In this document: piece after piece, positions 1 through 12,007 of the stretch | How positions within the stretch are numbered: position 1 is the stretch's first letter | Layout of the letters: each line of letters begins with the position of its first letter | Source of the DNA: Diplonema papillatum | Taxonomy: Eukaryota > Euglenozoa > Diplonemea > Diplonemida > Diplonemidae | Length of the DNA stretch: 64,000 nt | Assembly (NCBI GenBank): GCA_030068145.1 | Contig: JAPJBO010000281.1 | Location: 1-64,000 of the forward strand | Reading direction: 5' to 3' | Position numbers and translations under genes: made by a program | The notes under the pieces: model-generated | The model's input: only the letters and a program-made list of their open reading frames with translations | What the model was told of the DNA's origin: nothing | Databases searched by the model: none

Positions 1-1207
1 TTCGTCAGCGGCTCGACGTTCTGCACCACCGTCCATTCGCGCCGCCGGCCCGTTCCTTCCTGCAGGGTGTCGAACCTGGGCCACGTCCATCCGATGTCCG
101 CGATCGCTCGCTCGAGCAGGAACACTGGCCCCTCCTTGCTTCGCCCCGGTGCCTCTGGAGCGCCGGGGGGGCGGTCCCGCCTTGCTTGTCGAGCTGCTCG
201 GATGGCAACAACCAGCGGCGCCAAGTGCGACTGCTTCACCATCTGCTGTGAAAACGTGTTTACCCGCCGATGAATCGCGGCGACACGCGGGTCCAATCTG
301 TGCCCCCGACACAGCGTGTTCAGCACGACGGCATCGCACCTCCTGTTGCCGCCGGTCCACAGCCCCGCCAGGGTAGCAACTCGCAGGCCTTCCATGTACG
401 TCCCCGCCGGTTGCCACACCGAGACGCCGTACAACGCCTTCGCTGTGGCCGACGCAGCCACGTAACCTTCCTTCTGGTCCATCGGGATCGGCAGGCTTCT
501 CGCCCTTCTCGCGATGTTCTTCGCGGCCTCGAACCGGGTTTGAATCCGCCTGCTGGGGGGCGGCGCACCCTTCCCGACCGTAAACATCGCCCCCAGAACG
601 TCGAAGCTTGTCTTCCGCAGTACCTTGTTGCCCTGTACTGTGAGCGTTCCCGGAGCGTCCGCGTTCGTGGCGTAAAAGAACGACTTCCCAGCGTTGACGC
701 CCCCATCGGTCGCGTTGGCGAAGTCCGTCGTGGAATTTGTTGCATTAGTGTGATTGTCTTTCTGTGCGGCCAAGCCCTCGTGATAGAGGTTGCCCATCAA
801 GAGATGAATCGTCGTTTCCACCGAAGAGTGCCCACGTGCTGAAACACCTGCCAGCCCATTCATCATTAGCATCATCGCGCTGAACGCCCCGAGGAGACGA
901 TCCCGTTCCCGCGATTGGCTTTCTGTGCGGCCAAGCCATCGTTGCATCGATGCATGGAAATACTGGGGGATTTCCGAAGGCTGAAGGATGAATGGGATGA
1001 TCAATGCAGCGATCCAGGCTCGTCGCGATGACGATCTCTGGCATCGGGGAATCTCTGATTCGTCACGGGGGGCGTGCTGCGCTGTGGGTGGGCACGGCCA
1101 CTCTTTGAACCTCCGGTCTGCCTCTTTTTCTGCTGAATATTTCTGTTGGAGGGGGGCTTCGGCACATTTAACCGCGATTCTCAAGCGCCACGAGCTCTGT
1201 GTAGTTT
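1..1207 (-). CDS. Partial retroelement reverse-transcriptase-like frame, open at the left edge
   Basis: One minus-strand frame stays open for about 400 codons, from just after a TAA near 1208 to the left edge, and has no stop in the window. Its downstream half reads like the end of a non-LTR reverse transcriptase: GKSFFYATN (usual palm 'N..KS' position), SFDVLGAMF, an R/A-rich helix ARRARSLPIP, KALYGVSVWQP, then LRVATLAGLW and GHRLDPRVAAIHRRV. This order matches what is known of LINE-like elements in protists. A YADD-type catalytic motif is not visible where expected. A short direct repeat (758-776 and 919-937) suggests rearrangement, so this is probably a decayed copy. No start codon is assigned. 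It could also be an exon entered through the CAG just before 1198. The family call rests on motif order only. Confidence 0.5.
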
Positions 1208-2604
1208 ACATGGATTGCAGCGCAGCTAGCCAGGAGAGCGGCGCGGGAATTCGTCTGAAAAGAAACGGTGATCCGTTGCTCAGCAGCATCAACACGGTTT
1301 CGAGAAATACAAGAATACAACGACGGCTAGCGAGGAGAGACGAAAAAACGTTCGAGTCGAATCGCGCGCGGGTCTCTCTGTCGACGACAATTTTCGCGAC
1401 ATGAGGGGACGAAACAGAACTGGGGAGAGGGAGAGTGCGGAAGCAATGCACGCCATGGTACGCCCTGCGCTAACACCATCGACATGGCTTCGGAAAGCAC
1501 GACTGGGAGGCTATGCGGACGTGCCACATGAAACCCTCGGAGGCGGCGTCCAGCGCCTGACTGTATATTGTCTCAGACTTACTCGATTGCTCTAGACTGA
1601 AGGATGGGTTCGTTGGTTGACGGGCACAGTGTGCGCAACCAGGATACCGAACTGGGACGTACCAGCCAACCAAAACGCTGGCACCTTGGCCAGGGTTCGA
1701 AACGGATCCGACGGAAATCGGAATCGGACACAAAGCCCTGCACAAGACCCGCACGCATTAACGCGCCCACGAAGCAAGCGCGCGCCGGACAAGCTCTTCG
1801 GCTAGCAATAATGTGCGCCGGCTCACCGCATCGCTCGTACGACGCGCGCAATCGCTAACATCAGCCTTGCAACGAAGGCACCGGGCAAGAACAATGCCGG
1901 CCAGGCTGAAACGTGGTGCATCTCTACGATACGGATGCAGGGAGGCGCGCCTGAAATTGAGGTGTCCTGCTTAAGGTGACTTCGATGCTCGCTGCAAAGA
2001 CGGGTCACAGGCAAACGGCCCAGGGTGAACGAGAAGGTGCAGGGTCCTCCTCCCCTCGAGCTCCATCTCTTTCACTCATGTTATCGTCCATGAGTGCTCA
2101 AGCCGAAGCGAGCGCTGAGGAGTTATATAACGGAGACAGAGAAGAGTGAAGGGAAGGTGGTGGTGGAGACCAGACATGAAAGAGAGTCGCGAATCAGCGA
2201 ACCGTCTCTGTTTTTGCCTTACGATGATTCGACCATTCATTCCATTCCATTTTATTCAGAAGACCAACATCGAGAGACCCAATTTGATTCATCGATTCGT
2301 CGTTTTCCCCCCAATTCACATCCGGATTTCTCCTATCCGATCCGACCCCACGCTTTCGAAAGGCGCGAGTGAGGGGACAAACCGTAGGAACCGGGCACAA
2401 GGCTCAAACCCTCGGAACAACAAGGCTCCTCAGCGCGCTGGTCAACGCCCGCCGGTCTGTTCGGACGTCAGATTCGTATTGACCCGGTCGGAGACACGGG
2501 AGCCGGATGTGACTTTGAGAGTTGCCGTTCGCCGAAGCTCGTCATGGCCCGACAACGCACGGTTCAAGGCCAGGGGTGGATGCATTCGTCCTCACACCGC
2601 AATG
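1208..2604. other. Intergenic, no gene seen
   Basis: No frame here has a recognisable product. The only structure I can support is the R6 repeat at 2221-2430. The short frames present overlap on several strands and look like chance. Confidence 0.5.
2221..2430 (+). repeat. Interspersed repeat R6, copy 1
   Basis: Begins ACGATGATTCGACCATTC and ends near CCTCGGAACAACAAGG. A second, diverged copy in the same orientation lies at 13543-13745 inside an intron of the coiled-coil gene. No terminal repeats were found, so the element type is unknown. Confidence 0.65.
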
Positions 2605-4810
2605 CTACAGCGTCCAACTCTGCACCGTCCGATTCGGAGAGCCGATCCACGAAGGTGCGTGGGGCGTGAACTGGGGCACAGGCGTCGCGAACGGCGTCGA
2701 GCCGAAGCTGCGGTTGCCTGGGTACGCGGGAACATGCTTGTGCGGCACCTGCCCCGCTTGAGGCCCTGCCACATGCGACTGGGGGTGCTGCTGCTGTAGC
2801 GTCTGGATGGACTCCTTTAAGCGCTGTGCTTCAGCTGTATGATTGGATAGTTTGTGTCTTGAGGACTCTTGAGGACTCTTGAGGACTCTTGAGGACTCTT
2901 GAGGACTCTTGAGGACTCTTGAGGACTCTTGAGGACTCTTGAGGACTCTTGAGGACTCTTGAGGACTCTTGAGGACTCTTGAGGACTCTTGAGGACTCTT
3001 GACGGTACCAGCACCGCGTCACTGTCGGTAGGGTACTTTTCACTACTTATTTAAGGCCCAGGTTGAGGGACCGGTATTGCTAAAGTCTCCTGCCGCTGCG
3101 TTGAGGCTGGGAGCCAAATGTGTGCCGGTGCATCCTCTGGAACCGCGCGTTGCATGACGCTGTCTATCACGGTAGTGCAGACTAATCGATACAAATTCTC
3201 TACATTCCAACCTCAGACAATCGCTGTGCATCTATTGCGTATCCTGTGCTGGGCTGCAATAATCTCTGTCTTTCCGTGCGTGTTGTAATGACGCTGCACA
3301 CGTTCCCCACCCCGTCATACCGTAGTCCTCAGCAGCTATGGCGGCAGCTTTTCTTTGAAGCAGGTCGTTGAGGCTGTTTTGAAAGCTGAACATCGTCATC
3401 GGCGACTGCTGTGGGTTTTGGAGCACAAGTGACCGGGAACGAACTGCTACGCGGGAGCGATACCCAGGACAGGGATTGTCGGTGCACTGAACTCACAGGG
3501 CACAGCGGGCGGGATTAGTGGCGCTGAACTCTCCCGGAAGCTTGTGTGAGGCGCTTGACCGCTACGCCCCGCCCCTTCTTGTTCCAAGAAACGGTTTTCC
3601 ATCCGACAGACAAACAAATTCACAATAGAAGGAAGAGAAAATGGTCGGCGCTTGCGGAGGCGACAGGGGGCCTCAGGCACACATCGGTGCCTTCGGAAAA
3701 GAACGTCGATTGTGTCTGATCGATCTTGAGTTCATTCACCGTGCGTCAGAATCTCGAGAAGACCTAGCCCCCGACAAGTACTTGATAGTATCGACGCAAT
3801 GGCAGGCGACAACGACGTCATGGGGCAACGTAGCCCGCGAGGATGTGCATGTACTCAAAAGATCCAAGTTTATTGATGCAATTTCATGTGGCTGCAGGGG
3901 GGGATACGATGGGTAATGGGCTGATGTTGTGAGCACACCTCGTCGAGAAACTTCACCGATGCCTCCACGTTGTCCAGGACCACGCGCGCCCCGGCGAGGG
4001 TGTACGTGATGCGGTTGTGCTGCAGCTCCTTTTTCCGGTGCGCCGTCACGCAGCAGACGTGGGTGCAGTAGGCGATGTTGCAGTCGTGGCAGTACACCTC
4101 CGCCTCCCGGTCGCAGCCTTCCTGGCATTTGATCCCGAGGCCGGGCACCCCCGGCATCTGCTGCCGCCCCGCCGCTTGCCACCGCCGGAGGCCCTCTTCC
4201 GGCCCATATTGCTCGAGAAAACTGACGCGCGGATACGGCCTTCCGTCTTCCGGATCGATTCGGTCCTGCGGTGCGTGTTGGTTCGGCGCAGGCAGGAAAA
4301 CTTGGGGATAGCGAAAGTGGGGAGAAAAGACCCCTGTTTTTCGGTGTTTCCGGCGATAATCACGCGGTCAGTTGCCTGTGAGCGGCGTTCTTTTTGATGT
4401 TCAGAGTGTCAGGTGTTTGCTTAGATTCGCTGCTAGTCTGCTGCTTGGCTCTGCATGTATAGTGTAATGATGACGGAGCTGGCGGTTGATTTATTTTCTG
4501 CAGGTCCGTAATCGATACTAAAGCTTTTGAAGATCCAGCTACGCTTTCGAAGATCCAAGGGATCTACGACCCGGCACGATCTTGAAGCTTAATACTGGGG
4601 GGGAGGGATCTTTGATTCGCTGCACAGATTTGCGAGAGAATGCGACCAATTTTCCCTTTGCGCGGAGGTTGGTCACGTTACAGAAGAGTTCGAAAATGAT
4701 AGAAACAAGCCATTTCTCATCGCCCCTCCATGTTGTTGCGAGATGAGCGTTTGTGGAAGGCAGCATACCTCTTGGTGAAATACAAGTGAAGACCGCGAAG
4801 AAGATGACAT
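2605..4810 (-). CDS. B-box zinc-finger protein, four exons, about 228 residues
   Basis: Exons read on the minus strand: 4810-4769, 4265-3939, 3408-3321, 2834-2605 (stop TAG at 2605-2607). Every join keeps phase (0, 0, 1). Exon 1 is a 14-codon start exon, MSSSSRSSLVFHQE, ending in donor GTATGC. Exon 2 carries DPEDGRPYPRVSFLEQYG and then a B-box with zinc ligands in CQEGC, CHDCNIAYC, H and H (about residues 63-105). Exon 3 and the start of exon 4 are predicted helical (SLNDLLQRKAAAIAAEDY, then AEAQRLKESIQTLQQQ). The tail is rich in P, Q and H and ends in SWTL. B-boxes usually mediate protein-protein contacts; no RING domain is seen, so ubiquitin ligase activity is not implied. The intron before the last exon holds a perfect 10 bp satellite. 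Joins are inferred without transcripts. Confidence 0.75.
2861..3000. repeat. Perfect 10 bp minisatellite, 14 copies
   Basis: Fourteen uninterrupted identical copies of GAGGACTCTT, with one more partial unit just before. It lies inside the last intron (2835-3320) of the B-box gene. Perfect identity implies recent expansion or ongoing slippage. Confidence 0.97.
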
Positions 4811-5057
4811 GGCAGAGGGCAGGGGTGGTGCGGACGAGCACGCTTTGCGCTCGTTCTCTGCCTGTATGTGTGCTTTTCAGAGTGTTCGCATGGTCGGGGT
4901 GCCCATCAACGTGTATATCGCGGAACCGCACTATCCCCCCAGCCTCTTTGCGTGCCACCATGCTTTCGTATGTGGCGATCGTGGCTCGGGTCGGGTCCGA
5001 AAACCCCCTCACTCGGATCAACGAAGTGACCCCGGAAAAAGGCAGAATACTGGCCTT

Positions 5058-5135
5058 TTTTTAGAGTTGGAGCTCGCTTGAGATGGCCTTCCATGGGTTA
5101 GGTTCGAGCAAGTGAGGGCTATGTGGCGCTTTTTC
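5058..5135 (-). repeat. R3 retroposon 3' end, copy 1
   Basis: On the plus strand it starts with a T run followed by AGAGTTGGAGCTCGCTTGA; on the minus strand that is a unit ending in TCT plus an A-tail. It shares the following GAGCAAG...GGGCTATGTG segment with the copy at 14656-14770. Other copies: 13852, 27839, 55897. Confidence 0.55.
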
Positions 5136-5199
5136 GTTGGTAGACCTCCAGGACTGATGAAAAGGTCGCCGCCAGACGCTATCGATCGCAGAAGCATAA

Positions 5200-5535
5200 C
5201 ATGCAGGGTCAAAGCCTTGTGTCTTTTTGGTGAACGCTGCCGCGGGGCCGACGGCCCCCAAGAAAAAAAATTGGGGGAAAAGAAATTGCTCAACTTCATC
5301 AAAAATCGCAGTAGTATTTGTTCCAATTTTTTTTTAACCCCCCAATTTTTTTTCTAGGGGGCCGTCTTGGGGGGGGGAAAATAAAAGAGAGAGCAAAACC
5401 CTTTTTGTTTGGATAATAAAACCCACACACAAAAAGCTCGCTGGCTCGGTTTTTGCTTCTTCAAAAAATGGGTGGCCATTTTTTTGGGGTCTAAACCCCT
5501 GTTACCAAAAAGACACAAGGTTTTGACCCTGCATG
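5200..5535. mobile_element. MITE-like element with terminal inverted repeats and ATAA target duplication
   Basis: The ends are inverted repeats of about 33 bp: CATGCAGGGTCAAAGCCTTG at the left, and its complement with one change ending at 5535. ATAA flanks both sides exactly (5196-5199 and 5536-5539), as expected of a 4 bp target site duplication. A second inverted pair lies inside (GGCCCCCAAG...TTGGGGG against its complement near 5335-5385), so the 336 bp element can fold back along most of its length. It has no coding capacity. The transposase family is unknown. Confidence 0.8.
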
Positions 5536-6499
5536 ATAAAGACTTGTTAGGTCTGGCTCAGGTACGCCCGCAACCAGCGGTTGAGAGTCGCTAGAAAATC
5601 TGAACTCTCAGACCGCGTTTGACACCCGATTCCGCTACTTCACTCAGCTACCACCTGGTCAGCCAGGCTTACTCAAACCCTCGAGATCGCAGAAAAAGAA
5701 ACGGTGCTGGGAGACAATAGTTTTCGATTCGGGAGTACAATACGGTCGTGGCAAACACACACACACACAAAAAATGAAGGGGGAAAGGTTGGTCGCCTAC
5801 AAAAAGAAGAAATAAGAACACAACATAAAACAGCTACAATGGGAGGAGGCGTCCCAACAAAGGGGGGGGGGGAGAGACCGAAGTAAGACGGACGGCAACG
5901 TAAGGGGTATACGTGCTGAGAACCCCTCCCGCAGCTTTACATAAGTGGAGGAGGTCCCGGGGGGCACCGTTCACATCACCCTCGCCGGACTCGATCGCTC
6001 GTGAATGAAGCGGCCTCAGGACGGGCTTCCGCAAAAAACCAGCATTTTCTGTGCAGCCCCATCTGTACCAGAAAACACGCTGGAAATCCAACTTTTTGCT
6101 AGGACTCGCATTCTATGCGGGTTGTCCTACAATGTATTGTGAGGACCAGAAATATAGACGTAGGCAGCGCGTTCTATGTGTGGTTGATGCAGGATCCCGA
6201 CGCCAGATAAGAAACAGGTGATGTAACCCGGTCCATGTGATGTACCGTGGCACACCGTCGTAGACGGCAGGCAGCAAGAAATTCGATGCAATTCCAGGGG
6301 ATAGATATTGGACCGGCGTAGAAGGCGGGCAGGAAGGCGAACCAGCACGCAGAAAATCAGATGTCCGCCTCCTTGGCTCCACTGCCGGGAGGGGGTGTGT
6401 GATGCTGGGGAATCACAGCTTCGCGAACGTTTTCACTATATGGCCGCGGTGCGAGAACCGCGGCGCGGCGGTACAAAACAAAGGCAACTTTCGTTCTTT

Positions 6500-7140
6500 C
6501 TTGACTTACCTACCCCCCCCCCCCCCCCCCCCGTGCATGATGGATGAAAACTCGGGTTTTGGCGGTATCCATCTTAATCAAGGGGGGTATCCATCTTAAA
6601 CACGGGGGCACTGTGGACTACAGTGTAGGCGCCTTACACGGGGGTCCTCACCCCCGTGTTTAAGATGTATTGGCATTCTCGCCCGTTATCCATCTTAATC
6701 AAGGGGGTTTGGCTATCCATCTTATACACGTTACGCAGGGGGGGGGGGAGGGGGGGGGGGCAGCGCTCTTGTTAAGGATCAGCCACTTTGGCCGGATGGC
6801 CGGATAAACCAGACCCCCCCCCCCCCCCCTACAGTGCAGTTGCCTTGGAGGCTGGGTGGTCAAATTCTCTAAGGTGAAATGGTCAAAATTCCCTGGTGCC
6901 CACAAAAATTTTCCAAAGTGTGGTATTTGGGGTATTTGGGGCAAAAAAAAAAATTTTTTTTTTTCTGACCGCCCACCGTGGTGACCACCTTCGAGTGTGA
7001 CAGGTAGCGTCTCCCCCCTCCACAGTGAAAATAGCCTGAGGGGGGGGGGGGGGGGGGGGGGGGGGGAGGGGGGGGGGGGGAGCCGGTGCTGATGGATGGA
7101 TGGATGGTTCTTAACAAGATGCCTGGGGGGGGGGGGGTAG
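6500..7140. repeat. Homopolymer G/C tracts with nested hairpins
   Basis: Contains long C runs (about 6511-6532, 6815-6830) and G runs (about 6736-6760, 7040-7080, 7120-7138). The phrase TATCCATCTTAATCAAGGGG recurs with variants at 6560-6740. A 10 bp stem with a 4 base loop (ACACGGGGGT / ACCCCCGTGT) lies at about 6636-6660. A longer inverted pair (CATCTTAAACACGGGGG and its complement) encloses it, so alternative folds compete. Some tract lengths may be assembly artefacts. Confidence 0.7.
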
Positions 7141-7738
7141 GTATGCGCTTTTTTTGAATAGTACAACTAGGGGATGGGTGGGTTCCCCGTTTCGTTTTTC
7201 GCCCACGTTTTTTCAGAAAGGTTCTTGTGTGGTTCTTCGCCTTTTAAAACGTTCTCACGCATTCTCGCATCCAGTGAAACCCCGCCATTCCCTGTACCGA
7301 CACAACTCGCTAATATAAGATGTGGGGTTTCACATGGATAGCATGTGACAGAACATGAGATGACACGTTTTTTCGATGGTATTGAACCCTGACGTAGAAT
7401 CACTTCTAGGTAAGCAGGACTGGCGACGCGGGATGAACCGAGAGCTGACTCATGGTGTCCGAGTGATCGCTCATCAGATCCCACAAAGGGTGTCGGTTCA
7501 TCTTGACAGCAGGAAGGAAGTCGGCATCCGATAAGGAGTGTGCAACAACTCGCCTGCCGAATGCACCTGGAAATCGCTCGTTACCGTGAATTCCACCGTA
7601 CTTCCTGAAGGCTCGCTTGAGCCTCCGGGATCCGAGAATGGCCCGGTGATGCGGGGGATGGCCGTTTCCACGGTCCGCCCTGCGAGAGGTGGGCGACCGG
7701 CTGGAACAGACCCGAGGCACACCGTGACGTTACAATAT

Positions 7739-10700
7739 TTACATGTCCTCGAAGGCGTCGACGGTGGCCATGTCCGTGAGCATTAGCCGGGCCTGGGTTT
7801 CCGTCATCATGCCTTCGGCCACGTTGAGGGAGACGCCGTGGAGCAAGCTCGCGTCGACGCCGGGGTACTGGATGGAGAAGATCTGCTCGTACTGCTTGGC
7901 ATCCGACGCGGGCGGCGGGGCGTGCGCCTGCAGCGGCGACGGCGGCTGATGGTACTGCCGGGCGGACTGAGGCTGCGACGGGTGCTGGAAGTGCGGCGAG
8001 GGTGAGTGGGCGATCGACGTTCTGGAGTTGAACGGGTGGGCGGGGGAGTGTGCGGGGTCCTGGGGTGGGTGCGCCGGGGTGCGCTTGAGTGAGGTGGGGT
8101 GGAAAGAGTCGCCGCCGAGGGGGGTAACGGGGGGTCTGGGGTTGTTCGAGATGCGGGGAGGCGAGCTGTAGCCGTTGAACGTGCCCCTGGGGGACGCTGA
8201 AGGGTTCGACTGGGCGGCTTGGTGGGGGAGGATCGGCGTGGACTGCCGCCGGGGCGACGCGGACGCGGACGCTTGCCACTTCCACGTCGCGCTGGCGGCG
8301 CGGGCTTCTGCGTCTTCGAGCTTCTTCTGGAACACCATTGCTAGCAGCCAGTCTGGTGCCATCGGCTGCCGGTCTGGCCCGAACAGCGCCCGCTGCTCGA
8401 CTATTTTGAGCTTGAACCCGCTCCTCGCCACCCAGGTGCCCCCTTTGTCGTCCGACAGCAACTGGTCGATCTCCGCGTCGTGCGAGTGCCTGGCCGGAAC
8501 CCGCCCGCCTTGGTACCCTTTGACCCAGATCAGCCGGAGCGTGACGCCCCCTACCGGGGCCGGTGCGGAGTCGCCATAGGCGCCGTCCCCGCTGACCTCG
8601 AGCGACCAGAAGCCCTCTTTTTCGCCCGAGCGCGAGAACGACCCGTCACGGTGCAGCGTGAAGCGGGTGTCGACGCCCCAGCTCGGGTGGCTGGCCGTGT
8701 ACACGGCGGCCTTCGTCTGCTCCAGAGCCACCGACTGGTCGCTGACGGTGCTGCGCAGGGAGGCTTCGGCGGACCGGTGCTTCTCTTCGAGCATCTTGAT
8801 GAACTCCTCGAGGCGCTTCACCTGCGACGCGCGCTCTTCCGCCGCCCGGGCGACCTCGCTGGCTTCGCCGATGGCGGCGTGGCTTTCGTTTTCCATGCGC
8901 GCCAGCGCGCTTTCCGCGGCTTGCAGGCGTTCGACCGTCCGGGTGTAGTCCGTCTCGCTCGGGCGGCTCTGCGCAATGTTATGTTATTTTCGTGATGGCA
9001 ATCGATTCTGTGTACGCTCGGAAGAGAACGCTGGCAGCGTGTTTGACAGGAGAACAGACTACCAACCATGTACACACCCACAGGCTAACTTCCGCAGCAC
9101 GTACAACTAGTAGAGAGAGAGAGACGAGCTAGAGCGCAGGACCATCCCCCCGAAAAGTAACCGGTCGTCCACTACACACAACGAGTACAAAGGCGTGATC
9201 AGTGCAGATTTTTCCGGGTTCGCATCGTACCGGATTCGTGCCAGGTTTGTGGCGAGTTCTTGCTGTGTGGAGGTAAAATAACGATCGGGGGAAAACTTAG
9301 TTTAATGTTTAGGCAGGACACTGCCTCTCATGCATGTTTGATGCTAGCATCAAGTCTTCTTCGAAGAGAGTGTAAAATAGAAAAGGGAAAAAGGAAAAGG
9401 GTAAAGGGGTCACGGGGGGTGTCCAGCTTGGTGGTTCGTTTTGGTGCGCAAGCGGGCTTTGTTTGCGAGCTTGGGATCACTGTTTACCGTTTGTGCTCCC
9501 CGGCACAAACAACTCACGCAGGGTCCACCACTCGTGCGTTCGGGGCAGCCACGCCAGATCCAGCTACCGTGCGACCAGTAAAGTGCAGGCGCCAGGTGCC
9601 ATGAACGCAGGCAAGCGCTGAGCTCCCTCAGCTATCGATCAGCCGACAATACCTGCTGAAAGGAAAGCAGAATCTCACACCTCAAGCTTCGACGCGTGGG
9701 CTTCCGATTCGCTAAGCAGGGCACGCAAGCTGAGCAGCTCACCTTGCATCCTCGATACGGTGGCTTCGGAATCGCTCAGCCGAAGCCGCATCGCCTCGGC
9801 GTCCGCGTTGGCAGCTGCCACATCCTGCTGCATCCCTGTGGGCGCGTTGGTTTTCGATTTTTTAAGGTCCCACTCTACAAATTGCTGCCATGGACTGCGA
9901 GCCAGTGGATTCAAGTCTCCGTTGATCTCAAGGTTGCAGCTTCGGGATCCCGTGGAGGACTGCGGGAAGGAAAGTAGTGTAACAATATGTTCACGCAGAG
10001 CCTGCCTCTCATGCGATGTTCAATGTGAGCGGGAGTGCATCGTTTATGGCACCTTGAGAAACTAGCACGCTACCTGTCATGACTTCCTGCTGCAGCCGGC
10101 GCGCGGCTTGGTACACTTCACACTGCACGCACTCCTGGGGTTCGGCTGGTTCAGGGATGCGCATGCTGAGCTCTTCGTGCAGAGCGCCGATCTTGGTCTC
10201 CTGCGCCTTGCAAATGGCACGCGCCTTCGCCAGCTCGGACCGTGCGGCGGCGCTTTCGGACTCAGACTCGACGCGGGCGGCGCGCTCTTCGTCGAGCTGC
10301 GAGTGCAGGTCGTCGTTTTCGGCGCCCAACTCGGCCTCTTTCGCGTGGCTGACCTCCAAGGCCTCGGCCAGCACCTTCAGCCGCCCGGCCTGCGCGTCCC
10401 TCTCGCGGGTGAGCTCCGTGTTCTCGGCCGCCAGCTGCTTGTGCGCGATGTGCGTGGCCTTCGCGTCCTGCTCCCGCTTCCTCTTGATGCCTTCCACCTC
10501 CTCCTGCAGCCGGTTGTAGTTCGCGAGGTTCGACGCCGCTTCTTCGACGGCCACCTGTTTTTTTGTGTTGTGGTATTGAAAATGCAGGGTATTAGCTACA
10601 CAACGAAGCGACCCAGGCGTTTAGGTTCCGAAAGGGTTTTCCAAAAAATGAGAAAAAGCACAGAAGGTTCCCACTACGGTCAGCCATCCGGTAGTACATA

Positions 10701-11974
10701 TTTGCTTGTTGTTTAGGGCCTCGGACCGTAGTCCTAGATTCGGATCGCGGTCCGAATCTGGTAGCTAATCCCCTGAAATTGTAGTTGGCACATGAAACTT
10801 ACCAAAGCAGGGGAGTTCCGATTTGTGAGACTTCAACTCTTATTTCCCATCCCTTTGGGTTTTGCGCCGGCCTTGTACAATGAGACGTTGGAGGAAGACG
10901 TTCGAGAGGAGGAAGAAGAGACTATTCTTCGTTTGGGTTTTTTATTACGACGTAGCGAGCGTCGGGGTCCCGTGGAGCACCACAGGATCACCTTGCTCCT
11001 GTCCTTGCGAGGTTGCGAGGAGGCCGGTCAATTGAATTCTTCCCGCTACGGAAATACTCGACGTTGCTGCTTCGACTCCGAATGGAAGGGAGGAAATATA
11101 GAGGTAAGGGGCAAGTACAATACAAACTACAATACAAACTCAATCTGATTTGTTCTTCGCTTACACCACCGTGTGTTGCTTTCTCACTCAGGACTTTGAC
11201 CTGTTGTGTTTGTGTGCTTTGTCGTGTCGGGGTAGACCCGCATGACCTCACGTCCGTTCAACACGTGGTTCGGTAGTTACAGCACTTGGGTTCCCTTCTG
11301 TTCTTTGTCGGGCAGCATCGTCGAGCATTTCCTTTCAAGCTGGCGCTTATGTAAAAAAAGAGGGCCCGTTGACTCGCAGGAGGAAACACTTCTGCGGGGT
11401 ACCCTCTTCCGTGTGCCAATCACGCGGAAGGAAATCCAACTCCGAGGAGCAAAGGTTTTCAAATACGAAACTGTGCGCACTCCCGTTTCCAAGGGACGGG
11501 TGGGAGGGAATTGAAGTTTTTTCTGACCTGCGGGTCAGAAAGGGAGAACGTGTGGGTTTGGGTGTTCACCTATATTGTTGGGAGAATAAGACCAAGCGAA
11601 AAAGAGACTGCGTGTGTTTTCTCATCGAGAAAAAAAGGGTGGCGCTTTTTCCTTCTTTTCGTTCGCTTTCCTGCGGTCACAATGTGCTGATAAAAACCAA
11701 AACTCCTGGCTTCCGACGGTTCATTCCATGCGAGCGTGCATTCTCGACCCTTAGCTCGTTTGGGAAGTGCAGCTTACCTATTTCAGGGTCGAGATCTCGT
11801 TCGTTAACGGAATCAACCTGACAAATCACTCCACCAACCAGGAGCGGCCATGCACCACCACACAATTCATCGAGAAAGAGCTCTCAATCTGTCAATCCTT
11901 GAGATCGTCCTGATCTAGTAAAATTCCCCGTGTTGAGTCAAATTAAGCCGCATACTCCACGCCTGGTGGTGTCA

Positions 11975-12007
<33 letters not shown>

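Larger units (their letters stand above)
4811..7738. other. Intergenic region with repeats, no gene seen
   Basis: No convincing coding frame. It contains an R3 retroposon end (about 5058-5135), an inverted-repeat transposon (5200-5535), a CA run (5755-5770) and G/C homopolymer tracts with hairpins (6500-7140). From 7140 to 7738 I see nothing I can name. Confidence 0.5.

Noticed and set aside
4539..5021. 160-codon minus-strand frame overlapping the B-box gene start
   Set aside because: It covers the 14-codon exon in another phase, and its composition and lack of a motif argue against it.
6699..7166. 155-codon minus-strand frame rich in proline
   Set aside because: It is produced by the G homopolymer runs and has no other coding character.
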